From assembly GCA_002780675.1 (NCBI GenBank), contig PEUR01000097.1, forward strand, positions 1 to 7,637: 7,637 nt of DNA, given 5' to 3'. The notes under the pieces were generated by a model. The model saw nothing but the letters and a program-made list of their open reading frames with translations, had not been told where the DNA came from and did not search any database. A program made the position numbers and the translations under genes. Source of the stretch: Gallionellales bacterium CG03_land_8_20_14_0_80_55_15 (GTDB lineage: Bacteria > Pseudomonadota > Gammaproteobacteria > Burkholderiales > Gallionellaceae). The number at the start of each line of letters is the position of its first letter. Within the stretch, counting starts at the first letter, position 1. Below, piece after piece: positions 1 to 5,945 of the stretch.

Positions 1-76
1 CAAGGTCTTCTGCTGTGCTAATCACAGGCAAAATCAGCAACGCCGCCAAGAACGAGTATTTTTTCGTTCTAGTCAT
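1..76 (-). CDS. Exported conjugation-region protein, N-terminus only (runs off left edge)
   Basis: The reading frame starts at ATG 76-74 and is open to the window edge, giving 25 residues. They form a textbook Sec signal peptide: a basic n-region (MTRTKK), a hydrophobic core (FLAALLILPV) and a small-residue cleavage site (ISTA, then ED). The start overlaps the end of the small gene before it by 8 bases, so the two are probably translationally coupled and in the transfer operon. No strong Shine-Dalgarno is visible, which fits coupling. The mature domain lies outside the window, so the function cannot be read. By position after a MobH relaxase gene it could be a periplasmic type IV secretion component; that is inference only. 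The signal peptide and the overlap are seen directly. Confidence 0.7.
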   Translation of the reverse strand, partial: MTRTKKYSFLAALLILPVISTAEDL

Positions 77-278
77 TATCGCCACACTTGAGCCAAACGA
101 TATTTACCGCAGTCTCTCCAGCCCCGATTGCAGCCAGATTGGGTGCAATTCTCACCATAGTATTTACAACACCCAGATAATTTTCTCCTTCCGCTGCCAA
201 CCAAGGAATAGTTGGGCAATTGGCAAACCATATGTTTTCACAACACCCAATCTCTATTTCGATTCTATTTTTTTTCAT
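69..278 (-). CDS. Small hypothetical protein (69 aa) overlapping the relaxase gene end
   Basis: The frame runs from ATG 278-276 to TAG 71-69. It starts inside the last codons of the relaxase gene (14-base overlap) and ends overlapping the start of the exported-protein gene (8 bases). Such tight packing on both sides is typical of a real operon gene. GGTGG lies about 6 bases before this ATG; an upstream in-frame ATG at 290-288 has no visible ribosome site. The protein begins MKKNRIEIEIG and has three cysteines in its first 21 residues (two adjacent) and another near the C-terminus (WLKCGDND). The middle (residues 38-63) is mildly hydrophobic. I do not recognise a family. No signal peptide or clear membrane segment is seen. 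Cysteine content might suggest metal binding, but this is speculation. Confidence 0.55.
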   Translation of the reverse strand: MKKNRIEIEIGCCENIWFANCPTIPWLAAEGENYLGVVNTMVRIAPNLAAIGAGETAVNIVWLKCGDND

Positions 279-2334
279 ATAAACCACCATTTTTAATGAG
301 AGTGCCACACCGATTAACTGCCACCGATACAACTGGCGCAACCGATGCGGGCGATGCGAATTGCAGATTGATCATTTCTGGTGTTGGTTTTGACCGCTTT
401 ACTTTGACAGCTCTGACCTTGCGCAATGTAGCTTTTGTTGCCGCCACCGTTTCAACGGCATTGTCTGGTATGTTTGGGAGGGGGACTGTTTTTAACTCAG
501 GTTGTAGGGATGGGTTTTTCCCCTGGAACAACTCGCTGACTTCGCTGGTAAATTTAACCGACAAAAAATTCCCATCAGCAAAATCCATTCTGCCCACCTT
601 GGCGGTATCAGAGGCAACTTCCATCCAGCCGTTTTCAAATAATCCATCAAGTATTTGTTTGCCAGTGAAGCCATACCCCTTGAAACTATCTGGCCATTTG
701 CAATACACATGATGATTGATGTCGCGTGTAATTAGGGTTGCCGCGTCCTTGCGACCCTCCGCGAGGTCGGACAAAAACACCTTTAGCAGCTCGCCAGTAG
801 CCCCAGATAGAGTTGCAATTGTCAATTTGGCAGGCTGGGTATCCACAGAGGACTGCGGTTGTTCGGCGGGTTGCGCAGTGGAAGGCTGAACCTCAGATTG
901 TTCGACCATAACGGCCTTGGCAACAAGCGGGGAGGGCGGTTGCATTTCTACGGCAACACTCACATCTTTTTCCTGTGCAGCCCCAGAAGGGGTCGTTTGA
1001 TCGCATAAATTGATTTGCAATTGTGCGGTGTTGGCCGCCTTATGTTTGCCGCTATTAGTCAATACGGATGTCTCATTCGCATTCGCATCCTCGTCCTTCT
1101 TGTCAACCACGCTACCATCTATGCTGGCAATAGGAATTGAGCCTAATAGCGCTTGGTCGCGTAAACGAATACATTGAAGTCTTAGGTCTGGGATTTTCGC
1201 GGTAAGCACATCTGGAGCAACAAAAAAAAATGGACTTCCTTTTTCTTCGCGTACCAGTGCGATGCCGCGTTCCGCCATCATATCGAGGATGCCGTCTACG
1301 GATTTTGGTAAGCCAGGGATATTTTCTTCGCGCACGCGCTGCGCCATTTCATCGCCAGCCTTTGGCCAAACCAAATAAGTATGGTTTTTTACGCACCACA
1401 CCCTTGCGCCGGGCTCGTTGATTCGCCACACACCTTCACGAAGCAAGTTGCGCATAATGTCGCTCAGATAACGCTCGATAGGCACACCAATCTCGTAGCC
1501 TGCCATCGCTACCCCCATAGATTTAAGGTCGCGCTCAACACTAACCTGATCCGACTTGACGATGTTCTCGTAGATTTGGTTTTTAGCACCCGGCGTATTG
1601 GTTAGCGATTCAGATAGCCATTGCATAACATCCGTGCTGCCTTCGCTAATCCAGTCGCGCGACTCTTTACTAACCACGCCATTGAACAGCGTGGCGGCGA
1701 TACTGGTATGGGATTTCCCTCTTCCTTCGTTCCAATGAATGAAGTAGTTGTTTAGCTTGTTCTGGGTTGCCCAATCATAAAGCCCGCAAATATAAGGATG
1801 CCATTTGATTTCGCCAGAGCGATCCGTCACCGTAAAATCAGTAACAACCTTGCCAAGATCATGGCAGATACCCGCAAAAAATATAGCCACCCTCCAACGA
1901 GGCTCGATCAGGCGGCGTTGCTGTGGCGTAACAATGCCACGAATTAGCTTTCCATCGGCAGCCTGCAACGAATACAGTCCCACCTCCAAAGAATGACATA
2001 ACAGCCCGCCCGCCCCGCGATGATGGTGCGATTGCGATGCGGGCAGTAATTGATACATATTGGCCAAGCGCGTAATTGCTGGATAGTAGTGCGTATCCAG
2101 CAATTCCTTGTTAGCGATAATCTCGCCTATTCTGCGAATTAGCTCGCTTTGCGTCTCAAGCAAGGTTTCCGGGGGGTAAACGGGCAATCCCTCCATAAAA
2201 GGAGGGTATCGCGGAATTTTTTGCAAATCCTCAATCCGTTTTTGCTTGACTGCTTTCGCTACATTAGCGTTTACCAATACCAATGGTGATAACAAGCCAA
2301 ATCTGCGAAGAATCCGATCGGTGAAGGTAGTCAT
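265..2334 (-). CDS. traI: TraI-like MobH-family conjugative relaxase (689 aa)
   Basis: This is the DNA-nicking relaxase that would cut the origin of transfer and lead the strand into the recipient. The N-terminal half matches the TraI_2 family in visible motifs: the KIPRYPPF segment (39-46), a histidine-rich stretch SHHHRGAGG followed by LLCHSLEV (102-118), an HD metal-site dyad in ICHDLGK (H158, D159) and FIHWNEGRGKSHT (198-210). Residues about 400-505 are a low-complexity linker rich in A, S, Q, P and E. The C-terminal domain (about 505-605, including HHVYCKWPDSFKGYGF) resembles the TraI_2 C-terminal domain. I chose ATG 2334, two bases after the peptidase stop. A longer frame from TTG 2370 would overlap that gene by 34 bases and adds no recognisable sequence. 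No strong ribosome site is visible, so coupling is likely. Family assignment is firm; the exact element family is not. Confidence 0.9.
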   Translation of the reverse strand: MTTFTDRILRRFGLLSPLVLVNANVAKAVKQKRIEDLQKIPRYPPFMEGLPVYPPETLLETQSELIRRIGEIIANKELLDTHYYPAITRLANMYQLLPASQSHHHRGAGGLLCHSLEVGLYSLQAADGKLIRGIVTPQQRRLIEPRWRVAIFFAGICHDLGKVVTDFTVTDRSGEIKWHPYICGLYDWATQNKLNNYFIHWNEGRGKSHTSIAATLFNGVVSKESRDWISEGSTDVMQWLSESLTNTPGAKNQIYENIVKSDQVSVERDLKSMGVAMAGYEIGVPIERYLSDIMRNLLREGVWRINEPGARVWCVKNHTYLVWPKAGDEMAQRVREENIPGLPKSVDGILDMMAERGIALVREEKGSPFFFVAPDVLTAKIPDLRLQCIRLRDQALLGSIPIASIDGSVVDKKDEDANANETSVLTNSGKHKAANTAQLQINLCDQTTPSGAAQEKDVSVAVEMQPPSPLVAKAVMVEQSEVQPSTAQPAEQPQSSVDTQPAKLTIATLSGATGELLKVFLSDLAEGRKDAATLITRDINHHVYCKWPDSFKGYGFTGKQILDGLFENGWMEVASDTAKVGRMDFADGNFLSVKFTSEVSELFQGKNPSLQPELKTVPLPNIPDNAVETVAATKATLRKVRAVKVKRSKPTPEMINLQFASPASVAPVVSVAVNRCGTLIKNGGLYEKK

Positions 2335-2336
2335 GA

Positions 2337-2870
2337 CTAAAACAATGGGAACGCTCTGCCGATAATCCAACTGCTTGGCACTAAACCAATGGCAGCATAG
2401 CGCGAGTCAAAACTTTTCAAGTGATCCGCTTTAAGATAATAGTGTCCAGCGGGAATATGACCGTTATAACCCAGTTCCTGAATAGGGTTGCCTTGAGTTG
2501 TCAAGGTTCGCGCCTCCCCCATGAACTTGCCGTTTACATAATACTTGCGGTCTTTAGAGGTTATCATGTCACCAGACACGCCCTCGCACCGCTTAATCAT
2601 CTGAGTACCCTTGAAGTAGATGAAGTCATTCCCGTAGGATATTGCAACATACTCACCACGCTTGGGCAGCACGCCTTTTTGCACAAGGTACAAATGATCA
2701 GGTAAGCTAACGCTCAAGTTGACTGATAGTGTAAAGTTCAACGCAAACAACCAGTACGCCATCAAACCCAGTATATATGTCAGGTAATAGCGACATAAAT
2801 GGGTATATAAGGCATCAATTTTCTGGTTTAGCCAGAAAGGGAGTTCAACTAATTTGTATATTCTTTCCAT
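2337..2870 (-). CDS. traF: TraF-like S26 signal peptidase of the conjugation system (177 aa)
   Basis: This is a membrane-anchored serine protease of family S26, TraF type, which in conjugation systems processes or cyclises pilin. A single N-terminal membrane segment spans about residues 29-50. The catalytic serine is in NLSVSLPDHLY (probably S55; the usual glycine after SLP is aspartate here). The catalytic lysine is K93 in QMIKRCEGVSGD. The C-terminal family box GHIPAGHYYLKADHLKSFDSRYAAIG is split at about 137-162 (SFDSRY at 153-158), followed by IIGRAFPLF. Length is normal for the family. The gene ends two bases before the relaxase ATG. Its ATG has no Shine-Dalgarno and sits 4 bases from repeat copy 1. 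An in-frame TGA upstream excludes an earlier start. It may be read from a leaderless or nearly leaderless transcript. The gene symbol is by similarity of type, not proven orthology. Confidence 0.88.
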   Translation of the reverse strand: MERIYKLVELPFWLNQKIDALYTHLCRYYLTYILGLMAYWLFALNFTLSVNLSVSLPDHLYLVQKGVLPKRGEYVAISYGNDFIYFKGTQMIKRCEGVSGDMITSKDRKYYVNGKFMGEARTLTTQGNPIQELGYNGHIPAGHYYLKADHLKSFDSRYAAIGLVPSSWIIGRAFPLF

Positions 2871-2874
2871 GCGG

Positions 2875-2940
2875 AAATTCTGCGCGGAAAAGGAAAATCA
2901 TGTGGCAAATTGCTTAACGATTTTGCTCAGTAGTTTTCCA
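2875..2940. repeat. Direct repeat copy 1 (66 bp, matches 5511-5576)
   Basis: The segment matches 5511-5576 in the same orientation with 4 mismatches in 66 positions, and the first 31 bases are identical. It lies directly upstream of the peptidase gene on the minus strand. Its partner lies upstream of the first gene of the transfer block. No open frame explains the conservation, so a regulatory role is likely. Confidence 0.9.
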
Positions 2941-2942
2941 CA
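2901..2942. promoter_or_regulatory. 42-bp dyad operator candidate, copy 1
   Basis: Two inverted half-sites face each other. On the plus strand the left arm begins TGTGGCAAATTGCTTAA. On the minus strand the other arm begins TGTGGAAAACTACTGAG. The half-site consensus over both copies is about TGTGGNAAACTACTKA. The size and symmetry are like FlhDC-type activator boxes (SetCD and AcaCD in other conjugative elements), but no base match to those is claimed. Confidence 0.5.
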
Positions 2943-2943
2943 G

Positions 2944-4686
2944 TCAATTGCATTGCAACCTCGCCTCATCAACAAAACGCGTGAACAAACCATCCTCTAT
3001 CGAGCTGCTAATTTCCAAGCGGTCGCGCGCGCGCGTCATTGCAACATAGAACAAACGTCGTTCGTCCTCTTCGGTGGAATCTGGGTGAGGGATAGTATTG
3101 TCCTCTGCGCCCAATATCCAAACATTATCGAATTCAAGCCCCTTGGAAGAGTGCATGGTTAAAAGCGATACGCCACCAGATGTTTTGTCGCCGAATTTTC
3201 GCATAATCACATTTAGCCGTTGAGCAACGCTACCATTCAACTTTGATAGCGCGACGGCTAAATCGCCAATCATCTTGCCATTACTATTCAAAGGTGTTTT
3301 TTTGGGTAGTTTTCTTTCAATGGAATCTCTGAGCCAGCCTGCGGCCGCATAGATAGCCAAAGTCACTTGTCCGTTCTTTGCTTGACCAAGCCAATCTATA
3401 CGACCTTTTTTCAACCCCACAATAATTTTCCTTGTTCGCTCGTCATTTTCTGAAGTTTGCGACAAAATATAATCCAAGAGTTGTGTACAGTTTTTCTTGC
3501 TATCAGCACTATGATTGAGCAGGTGGGGTTGTATCTTGCATACCGATAACGCGTTAGCCAATCCAGTAAGGTCGTCCCGTTCAATATTCCTTATCAAACC
3601 AACAAGGGCGCTACCCACAACACCATCCCATACCGACTTCCCTCCAGAAATAGAGTATGGTATTTGGCTTTTCGCCAATTTTGCCTCTATGGACTCAAGG
3701 AGAGTGTTGCTGCGTGCAAGTACCGCCCACCCCGTAGGGTTGCCGCTCATTTCGATTGCATTACAAATTATTTCGGCTTCATGATTTCTATCGGACGCAC
3801 GATGCAACCCAATTATTCCCGTATTGCCACGGGCGGCATGAATTGCTTTGTTGGCTCGATTTTGATTAAGGCTAATAAGAGCCGATGCGTGAGCAATAAT
3901 ATTGGAAGCACACCTGTAGTTAATAGGGAGCGTGATTTCTTGGCTAGAGAGAGTTTCAGAAACAAGCATCATGCCGCTGTAGCCCATCGCGTGGCGAAAC
4001 GCATACAGACTTTGGTCGTCATCCCCAACTATGGTCACTTCCACGCCGCTCTTGCCATGTAACATCACCCACTCACACTGCACCGCATCCATATCTTGAG
4101 CTTCATCAACCAACAACCAGCGCACCGACAAGGGATGAATTGTTTTTTTTGCCATTCCGCGAGTTGCCAGTAACAAAATATCAGAGAAGTCCATAGAATC
4201 CTCCGCAGCCAGCGCATCTTGGTAGGCGGCGTACACATCCTCTATGGCGGAATCGGCAAACAACTTGGGAGACACAGAGGCTTTTGCGCCGTCTATGGCA
4301 GAGACAATTTTCTCAAAAGGCAAATCACACTTGTGTTGCAAATAGCAACGACGCAACAATGCCAATCGTTCACCATCTCCTAACAAGCGATTGGTAACCA
4401 TTCCAGCGCGCCTTAGTTGATTCAGCGCGATAGAATGGAATGTGCCTACCGCCAAGCGATTGGCAACCTCCTTGCCACACGCCTCAAGAATACGCAACTT
4501 TAGACTAGCTGCCGCATCCCTTGTGAATGTCACGGCGCACAGTCGGCCTGTTGTGTTCTCTGTCAACAATCGCGCAGCCCTCGCAGACAACACACGCGTC
4601 TTCCCAGACCCTGGACAGGCTAATATCGTAGAGTGTCCAACAGACCGAACGGCACGCTCTTGGTGGTGATTTAGTTTTTGCGACAC
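2944..4686 (-). CDS. UvrD/Rep-type superfamily 1A DNA helicase (580 aa)
   Basis: This is an ATP-driven 3'-to-5' DNA helicase by family. All core motifs are visible in order: a Q motif (N6, HHQ9); Walker A CPGSGKT (24-30); AVTFT (51-55); GTFHSIAL (81-88); Walker B LVDEAQD (192-198); GDDDQSLYAFR (221-231); INYRC (255-259); TMHSSKGLEFD (510-520) and RRLFYVAMTRARDRLEIS (543-560). At 580 residues it is shorter than typical UvrD or Rep, as is common for element-borne helicases. The start is GTG 4686-4684: the frame is closed just upstream by the TAA of the preceding gene, 9 bases away in the same frame, with only a weak GGTG ribosome site. The two genes are surely co-transcribed. A role in strand unwinding during transfer or replication of the element is inferred. 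A RecB-like nuclease domain is not seen. Confidence 0.92.
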   Translation of the reverse strand: MSQKLNHHQERAVRSVGHSTILACPGSGKTRVLSARAARLLTENTTGRLCAVTFTRDAAASLKLRILEACGKEVANRLAVGTFHSIALNQLRRAGMVTNRLLGDGERLALLRRCYLQHKCDLPFEKIVSAIDGAKASVSPKLFADSAIEDVYAAYQDALAAEDSMDFSDILLLATRGMAKKTIHPLSVRWLLVDEAQDMDAVQCEWVMLHGKSGVEVTIVGDDDQSLYAFRHAMGYSGMMLVSETLSSQEITLPINYRCASNIIAHASALISLNQNRANKAIHAARGNTGIIGLHRASDRNHEAEIICNAIEMSGNPTGWAVLARSNTLLESIEAKLAKSQIPYSISGGKSVWDGVVGSALVGLIRNIERDDLTGLANALSVCKIQPHLLNHSADSKKNCTQLLDYILSQTSENDERTRKIIVGLKKGRIDWLGQAKNGQVTLAIYAAAGWLRDSIERKLPKKTPLNSNGKMIGDLAVALSKLNGSVAQRLNVIMRKFGDKTSGGVSLLTMHSSKGLEFDNVWILGAEDNTIPHPDSTEEDERRLFYVAMTRARDRLEISSSIEDGLFTRFVDEARLQCN

Positions 4687-4695
4687 AGCACCAAT

Positions 4696-5478
4696 TTAGG
4701 CGGTAACAGTCTCAGAGACCGCCACAATTAGCGTATTTGGAATTTCGATTTCGTCCAAGCCATCGCCTTCTGTTGGCATATCTACTTTGATGACATCAGC
4801 CTTTTTTTCTTTGGATTTTGCCAGAGATTTTTCAGTGGACTTGGCATCCGTCGAGGCTGGCGGAGTAGGAATTGTGCGCTTTGCCGCAGCGAATGCGCGG
4901 GCAGAGATTTTTTCGATCTCAGAACCCGCCGAAGCAACGACCTTGCGCCACTCGCGCTCATTTTTAGCTTTTTGCTCGTCGCCCATAAACCCGGATAGCC
5001 ATGCCGCATGTAGTAATCCGATCAAGCTGTCAAACTCTCTAATAAGCTGGAGGTATCTTCCAGATTTAGCACTTGTGATATTAACCGCGATCAAAGATGT
5101 GTTGGTATAGGAGACAGAACTCAATTCCATGCCATTATCCTCAGCAACTTTGGTTATACGAGCTGCTTCTTCGCGGATATTAGCCATTGCTACGTTGATC
5201 ACATGATCCACCGCACCATTAACCTTCATGATTTCGCTTTCATCGTTCAATATAACTGGCAGAACCACGCTAATGCCTCTCAAGGCATAATCGCAGCCCT
5301 CGTAATTACTCACCAACAAGGATTGAGCGGGTGTTGAATTCAGCCTGATCTGCTGAACCAGAAAAGGATTGCTAAACTCAGCGGAATTCGTGCGGCGTTT
5401 GGCCGCAACCCTTCTTGCGCTTTTGGGTGACTCTGCTTTGGGTTTAACCGTTGTTTTAATTTCTTCGGAAACAGACAT
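4696..5478 (-). CDS. DUF1845/AcaB-like conjugative-element protein (260 aa)
   Basis: I assign this with moderate confidence to the DUF1845-type proteins of conjugative elements, which include PFL_4669-type proteins and the AcaB activator. The reason is the central segment NTSLIAVNITSAKSGRYLQ followed by LIREFDSLIGLLHAAWLSGF (126-164) and a following helix WRKVVASAGSEIEKISARAF (177-196). The N-terminus (1-35) is lysine- and arginine-rich and probably disordered. Residues 204-230 are a low-complexity K/S/A linker, and the tail is acidic (EGDGLDEIEIP). The start ATG 5478 is preceded by AAGGAG five bases away. It is the first gene of the minus-strand block, with repeat copy 2 just upstream. If it is AcaB-like it would be a DNA-binding activator of transfer, which would suit its position beside the dyad. 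That function is inference; no helix-turn-helix is obvious. Confidence 0.6.
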   Translation of the reverse strand: MSVSEEIKTTVKPKAESPKSARRVAAKRRTNSAEFSNPFLVQQIRLNSTPAQSLLVSNYEGCDYALRGISVVLPVILNDESEIMKVNGAVDHVINVAMANIREEAARITKVAEDNGMELSSVSYTNTSLIAVNITSAKSGRYLQLIREFDSLIGLLHAAWLSGFMGDEQKAKNEREWRKVVASAGSEIEKISARAFAAAKRTIPTPPASTDAKSTEKSLAKSKEKKADVIKVDMPTEGDGLDEIEIPNTLIVAVSETVTA

Positions 5479-5510
5479 TACGACTCCTTTTTAGCGTTTA
5501 ACAGAGGGTT

Positions 5511-5576
5511 AAATTCTGCGCGGAAAAGGAAAATCATGTGGGAAACTACTTAACGATTTTGCTCAGTAGTTTTGCA
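5511..5576. repeat. Direct repeat copy 2 (66 bp, matches 2875-2940)
   Basis: It has the same orientation as copy 1, with 4 mismatches in 66. On the minus strand it is followed by 32 unique bases with an AAGGAG site before the DUF1845-like ATG, unlike copy 1, which abuts its gene. The shared part therefore probably carries the promoter or operator rather than the ribosome site. Confidence 0.9.
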
Positions 5577-5578
5577 AT
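5537..5578. promoter_or_regulatory. 42-bp dyad operator candidate, copy 2
   Basis: The plus-strand arm begins TGTGGGAAACTACTTAA; the facing minus-strand arm reads GCAAAACTACTGAG. The core arms AAACTACT and AGTAGTTT are perfect inverted repeats here, whereas copy 1 has two changes in one arm. The right edge touches the -35 of the candidate plus-strand promoter, so a bound protein could affect both directions. Confidence 0.5.
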
Positions 5579-5600
5579 TTCTACAAAAAATAACAATAAA
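5572..5600 (+). promoter_or_regulatory. Candidate sigma70-type promoter for the plus-strand genes
   Basis: TTGCAA (5572-5577) and AATAAA (5595-5600) are separated by 17 bases. Each matches 4 of 6 consensus positions, within an A-rich stretch. It is correctly placed to transcribe the R1 leader and the genes after it. The call is weak and rests on spacing and position. Confidence 0.3.
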
Positions 5601-5650
5601 CTTGCCCTTGCAGGAAAGAAACGCTTGTGCTAAGGTTTTGAACATCTTAC

Positions 5651-5692
5651 CCAGATGCGTAATGCTCTGGTTGATAGTGTTAGCCGAACACT
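5651..5692 (+). promoter_or_regulatory. Two short inverted repeats in the plus-strand leader
   Basis: CCAGA and TCTGG (5651-5655 and 5666-5670) can form a stem, extended inside by GC/GC with one bulged T and a GTAAT loop. Just downstream AGTGTT and AACACT (5676-5681 and 5687-5692) form a perfect 6-bp inverted repeat with a 5-base centre. They may be RNA hairpins or a 17-bp operator; the sequence does not decide. Confidence 0.3.
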
Positions 5693-5716
5693 CAAAAGAG
5701 ACGGCAAAATGTAGTT

Positions 5717-5793
5717 AATCAACCCAAGCGGGGACACTTCCCCGCAAGGGCATGGTGTCCCTTTTTTTGTTGTATATAAAGAAGGAGTTCACC
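5717..5793 (+). promoter_or_regulatory. Intergenic RNA-like element R1, before micro-protein 1
   Basis: R1 begins with AATCAACCC. Its hairpin pairs CCC-AA-GCGGGG (5723-5733) with CCCCGC-AA-GGG (5740-5750) around loop ACACTT. The following segment CATGGTGTCCC (5751-5761) can pair back with GGGACAC (5731-5737), or forward through CATGGTG with CACCATG (5790-5796), which holds the start codon; CCTT/AAGG pairing can also mask the Shine-Dalgarno. It shares this plan with R2, R3 and R4. The structure is read by eye; the switching role is inference. Confidence 0.6.
5731..5768 (+). terminator. Intrinsic-terminator form of R1
   Basis: GGGACAC (5731-5737) pairs perfectly with GTGTCCC (5755-5761), and seven Ts follow at once (5762-5768). 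Because it lies ahead of the first gene of the plus-strand set, it would act as an attenuator. It cannot form together with the R1 upstream hairpin, which uses the same G-run. Confidence 0.55.
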
Positions 5794-5871
5794 ATGTTGC
5801 TTGTATTTTTTGCTTGTTGTTTTTCTGGTTACATTCTGAGCCGCCCAGTAGTACGGGCACTCGGCCTCTAG
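5794..5871 (+). CDS. Hydrophobic micro-protein 1 (25 aa)
   Basis: The frame runs from ATG 5794 to TAG 5869-5871. It has AAGGAG seven bases before the start. The first half is hydrophobic (MLLVFFACCFSGYIL) with an adjacent cysteine pair; the end is basic (SRPVVRALGL). It could be a minimal membrane protein. It is paralogous to the frame at 6685-6762: 17 of 25 residues are identical and the other 8 are all similar in type. Nine of the 17 identical residues use different codons, which is strong evidence that both are translated and selected as proteins. I recognise no family. Small hydrophobic type I toxins and phage-like membrane micro-proteins are possible comparisons, not assignments. Confidence 0.75.
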   Translation: MLLVFFACCFSGYILSRPVVRALGL

Positions 5872-5873
5872 AC

Positions 5874-5945
5874 AATCAACCCATCGGGGACACGTTCCCG
5901 CTGGGCATGTTGTCCTTGCTTTAATTTTTATTGAAAGGAGGACAC
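5874..5945 (+). promoter_or_regulatory. Intergenic RNA-like element R2, before the antitoxin-like gene
   Basis: R2 starts two bases after the micro-protein 1 stop, with AATCAACCC. Its hairpin pairs CCCA with TGGG and CGGGGA with TTCCCG (one G-T pair). Segment CATGTTGTCCTT (5906-5917) can pair with GAGGACACATG (5938-5948) with one bulged T, covering part of the Shine-Dalgarno and the whole start codon. The backward pairing is only GGACA/TGTCC, and the T-tract is poor, so the terminator form looks weak here. Confidence 0.55.

Larger units (their letters stand above)
2871..2943 (-). promoter_or_regulatory. Intergenic control region before the peptidase gene (repeat copy 1)
   Basis: The 73 bases between the helicase stop and the peptidase ATG are almost wholly filled by one copy of the direct repeat. 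Read on the minus strand, a possible -10 box CAGAAT lies at 2882-2877, with no good -35 at normal spacing. The dyad lies where an activator would replace the -35. With that -10, transcription would start at or next to the ATG. This is inference from sequence only. Confidence 0.4.
5479..5793. promoter_or_regulatory. Divergent control region between the two gene blocks
   Basis: These 315 bases separate the minus-strand transfer block from the plus-strand accessory genes. From left to right they hold the leader and Shine-Dalgarno of the DUF1845-like gene (5479-5510), direct repeat copy 2 with its dyad (5511-5578), an AT-rich candidate plus-strand promoter (5572-5600), two short inverted repeats (5651-5670 and 5676-5692) and intergenic RNA-like element R1 (5717-5793). 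Two tiny frames of 18 and 19 codons (5662-5718 and 5655-5714) end just before R1 but have no ribosome site. Confidence 0.6.

Noticed and set aside
212..712. 166-codon plus-strand frame over the end of traI
   Set aside because: It is antisense to the relaxase C-terminal region, has no ribosome site and no recognisable domain.
2335..2370. Upstream TTG start for traI
   Set aside because: It needs a rare start and a 34-base overlap with the peptidase gene; ATG 2334 gives the expected family N-terminus.
3020..3040. Alternating GC run (possible Z-DNA or special site)
   Set aside because: It encodes the arginine-alanine-arginine part of helicase motif VI and is explained by codon choice.
2854..3162. 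102-codon plus-strand frame across the peptidase start and helicase end
   Set aside because: It runs through the regulatory repeat and is antisense to two supported genes; no ribosome site or domain.
3664..4062. 132-codon plus-strand frame in the helicase gene
   Set aside because: It is antisense to conserved helicase motifs, which explain the open frame.
5931..5945. Upstream TTG start for the antitoxin-like gene
   Set aside because: The AGGAGG ribosome site would then be inside the coding region; ATG 5946 is correctly spaced after it.
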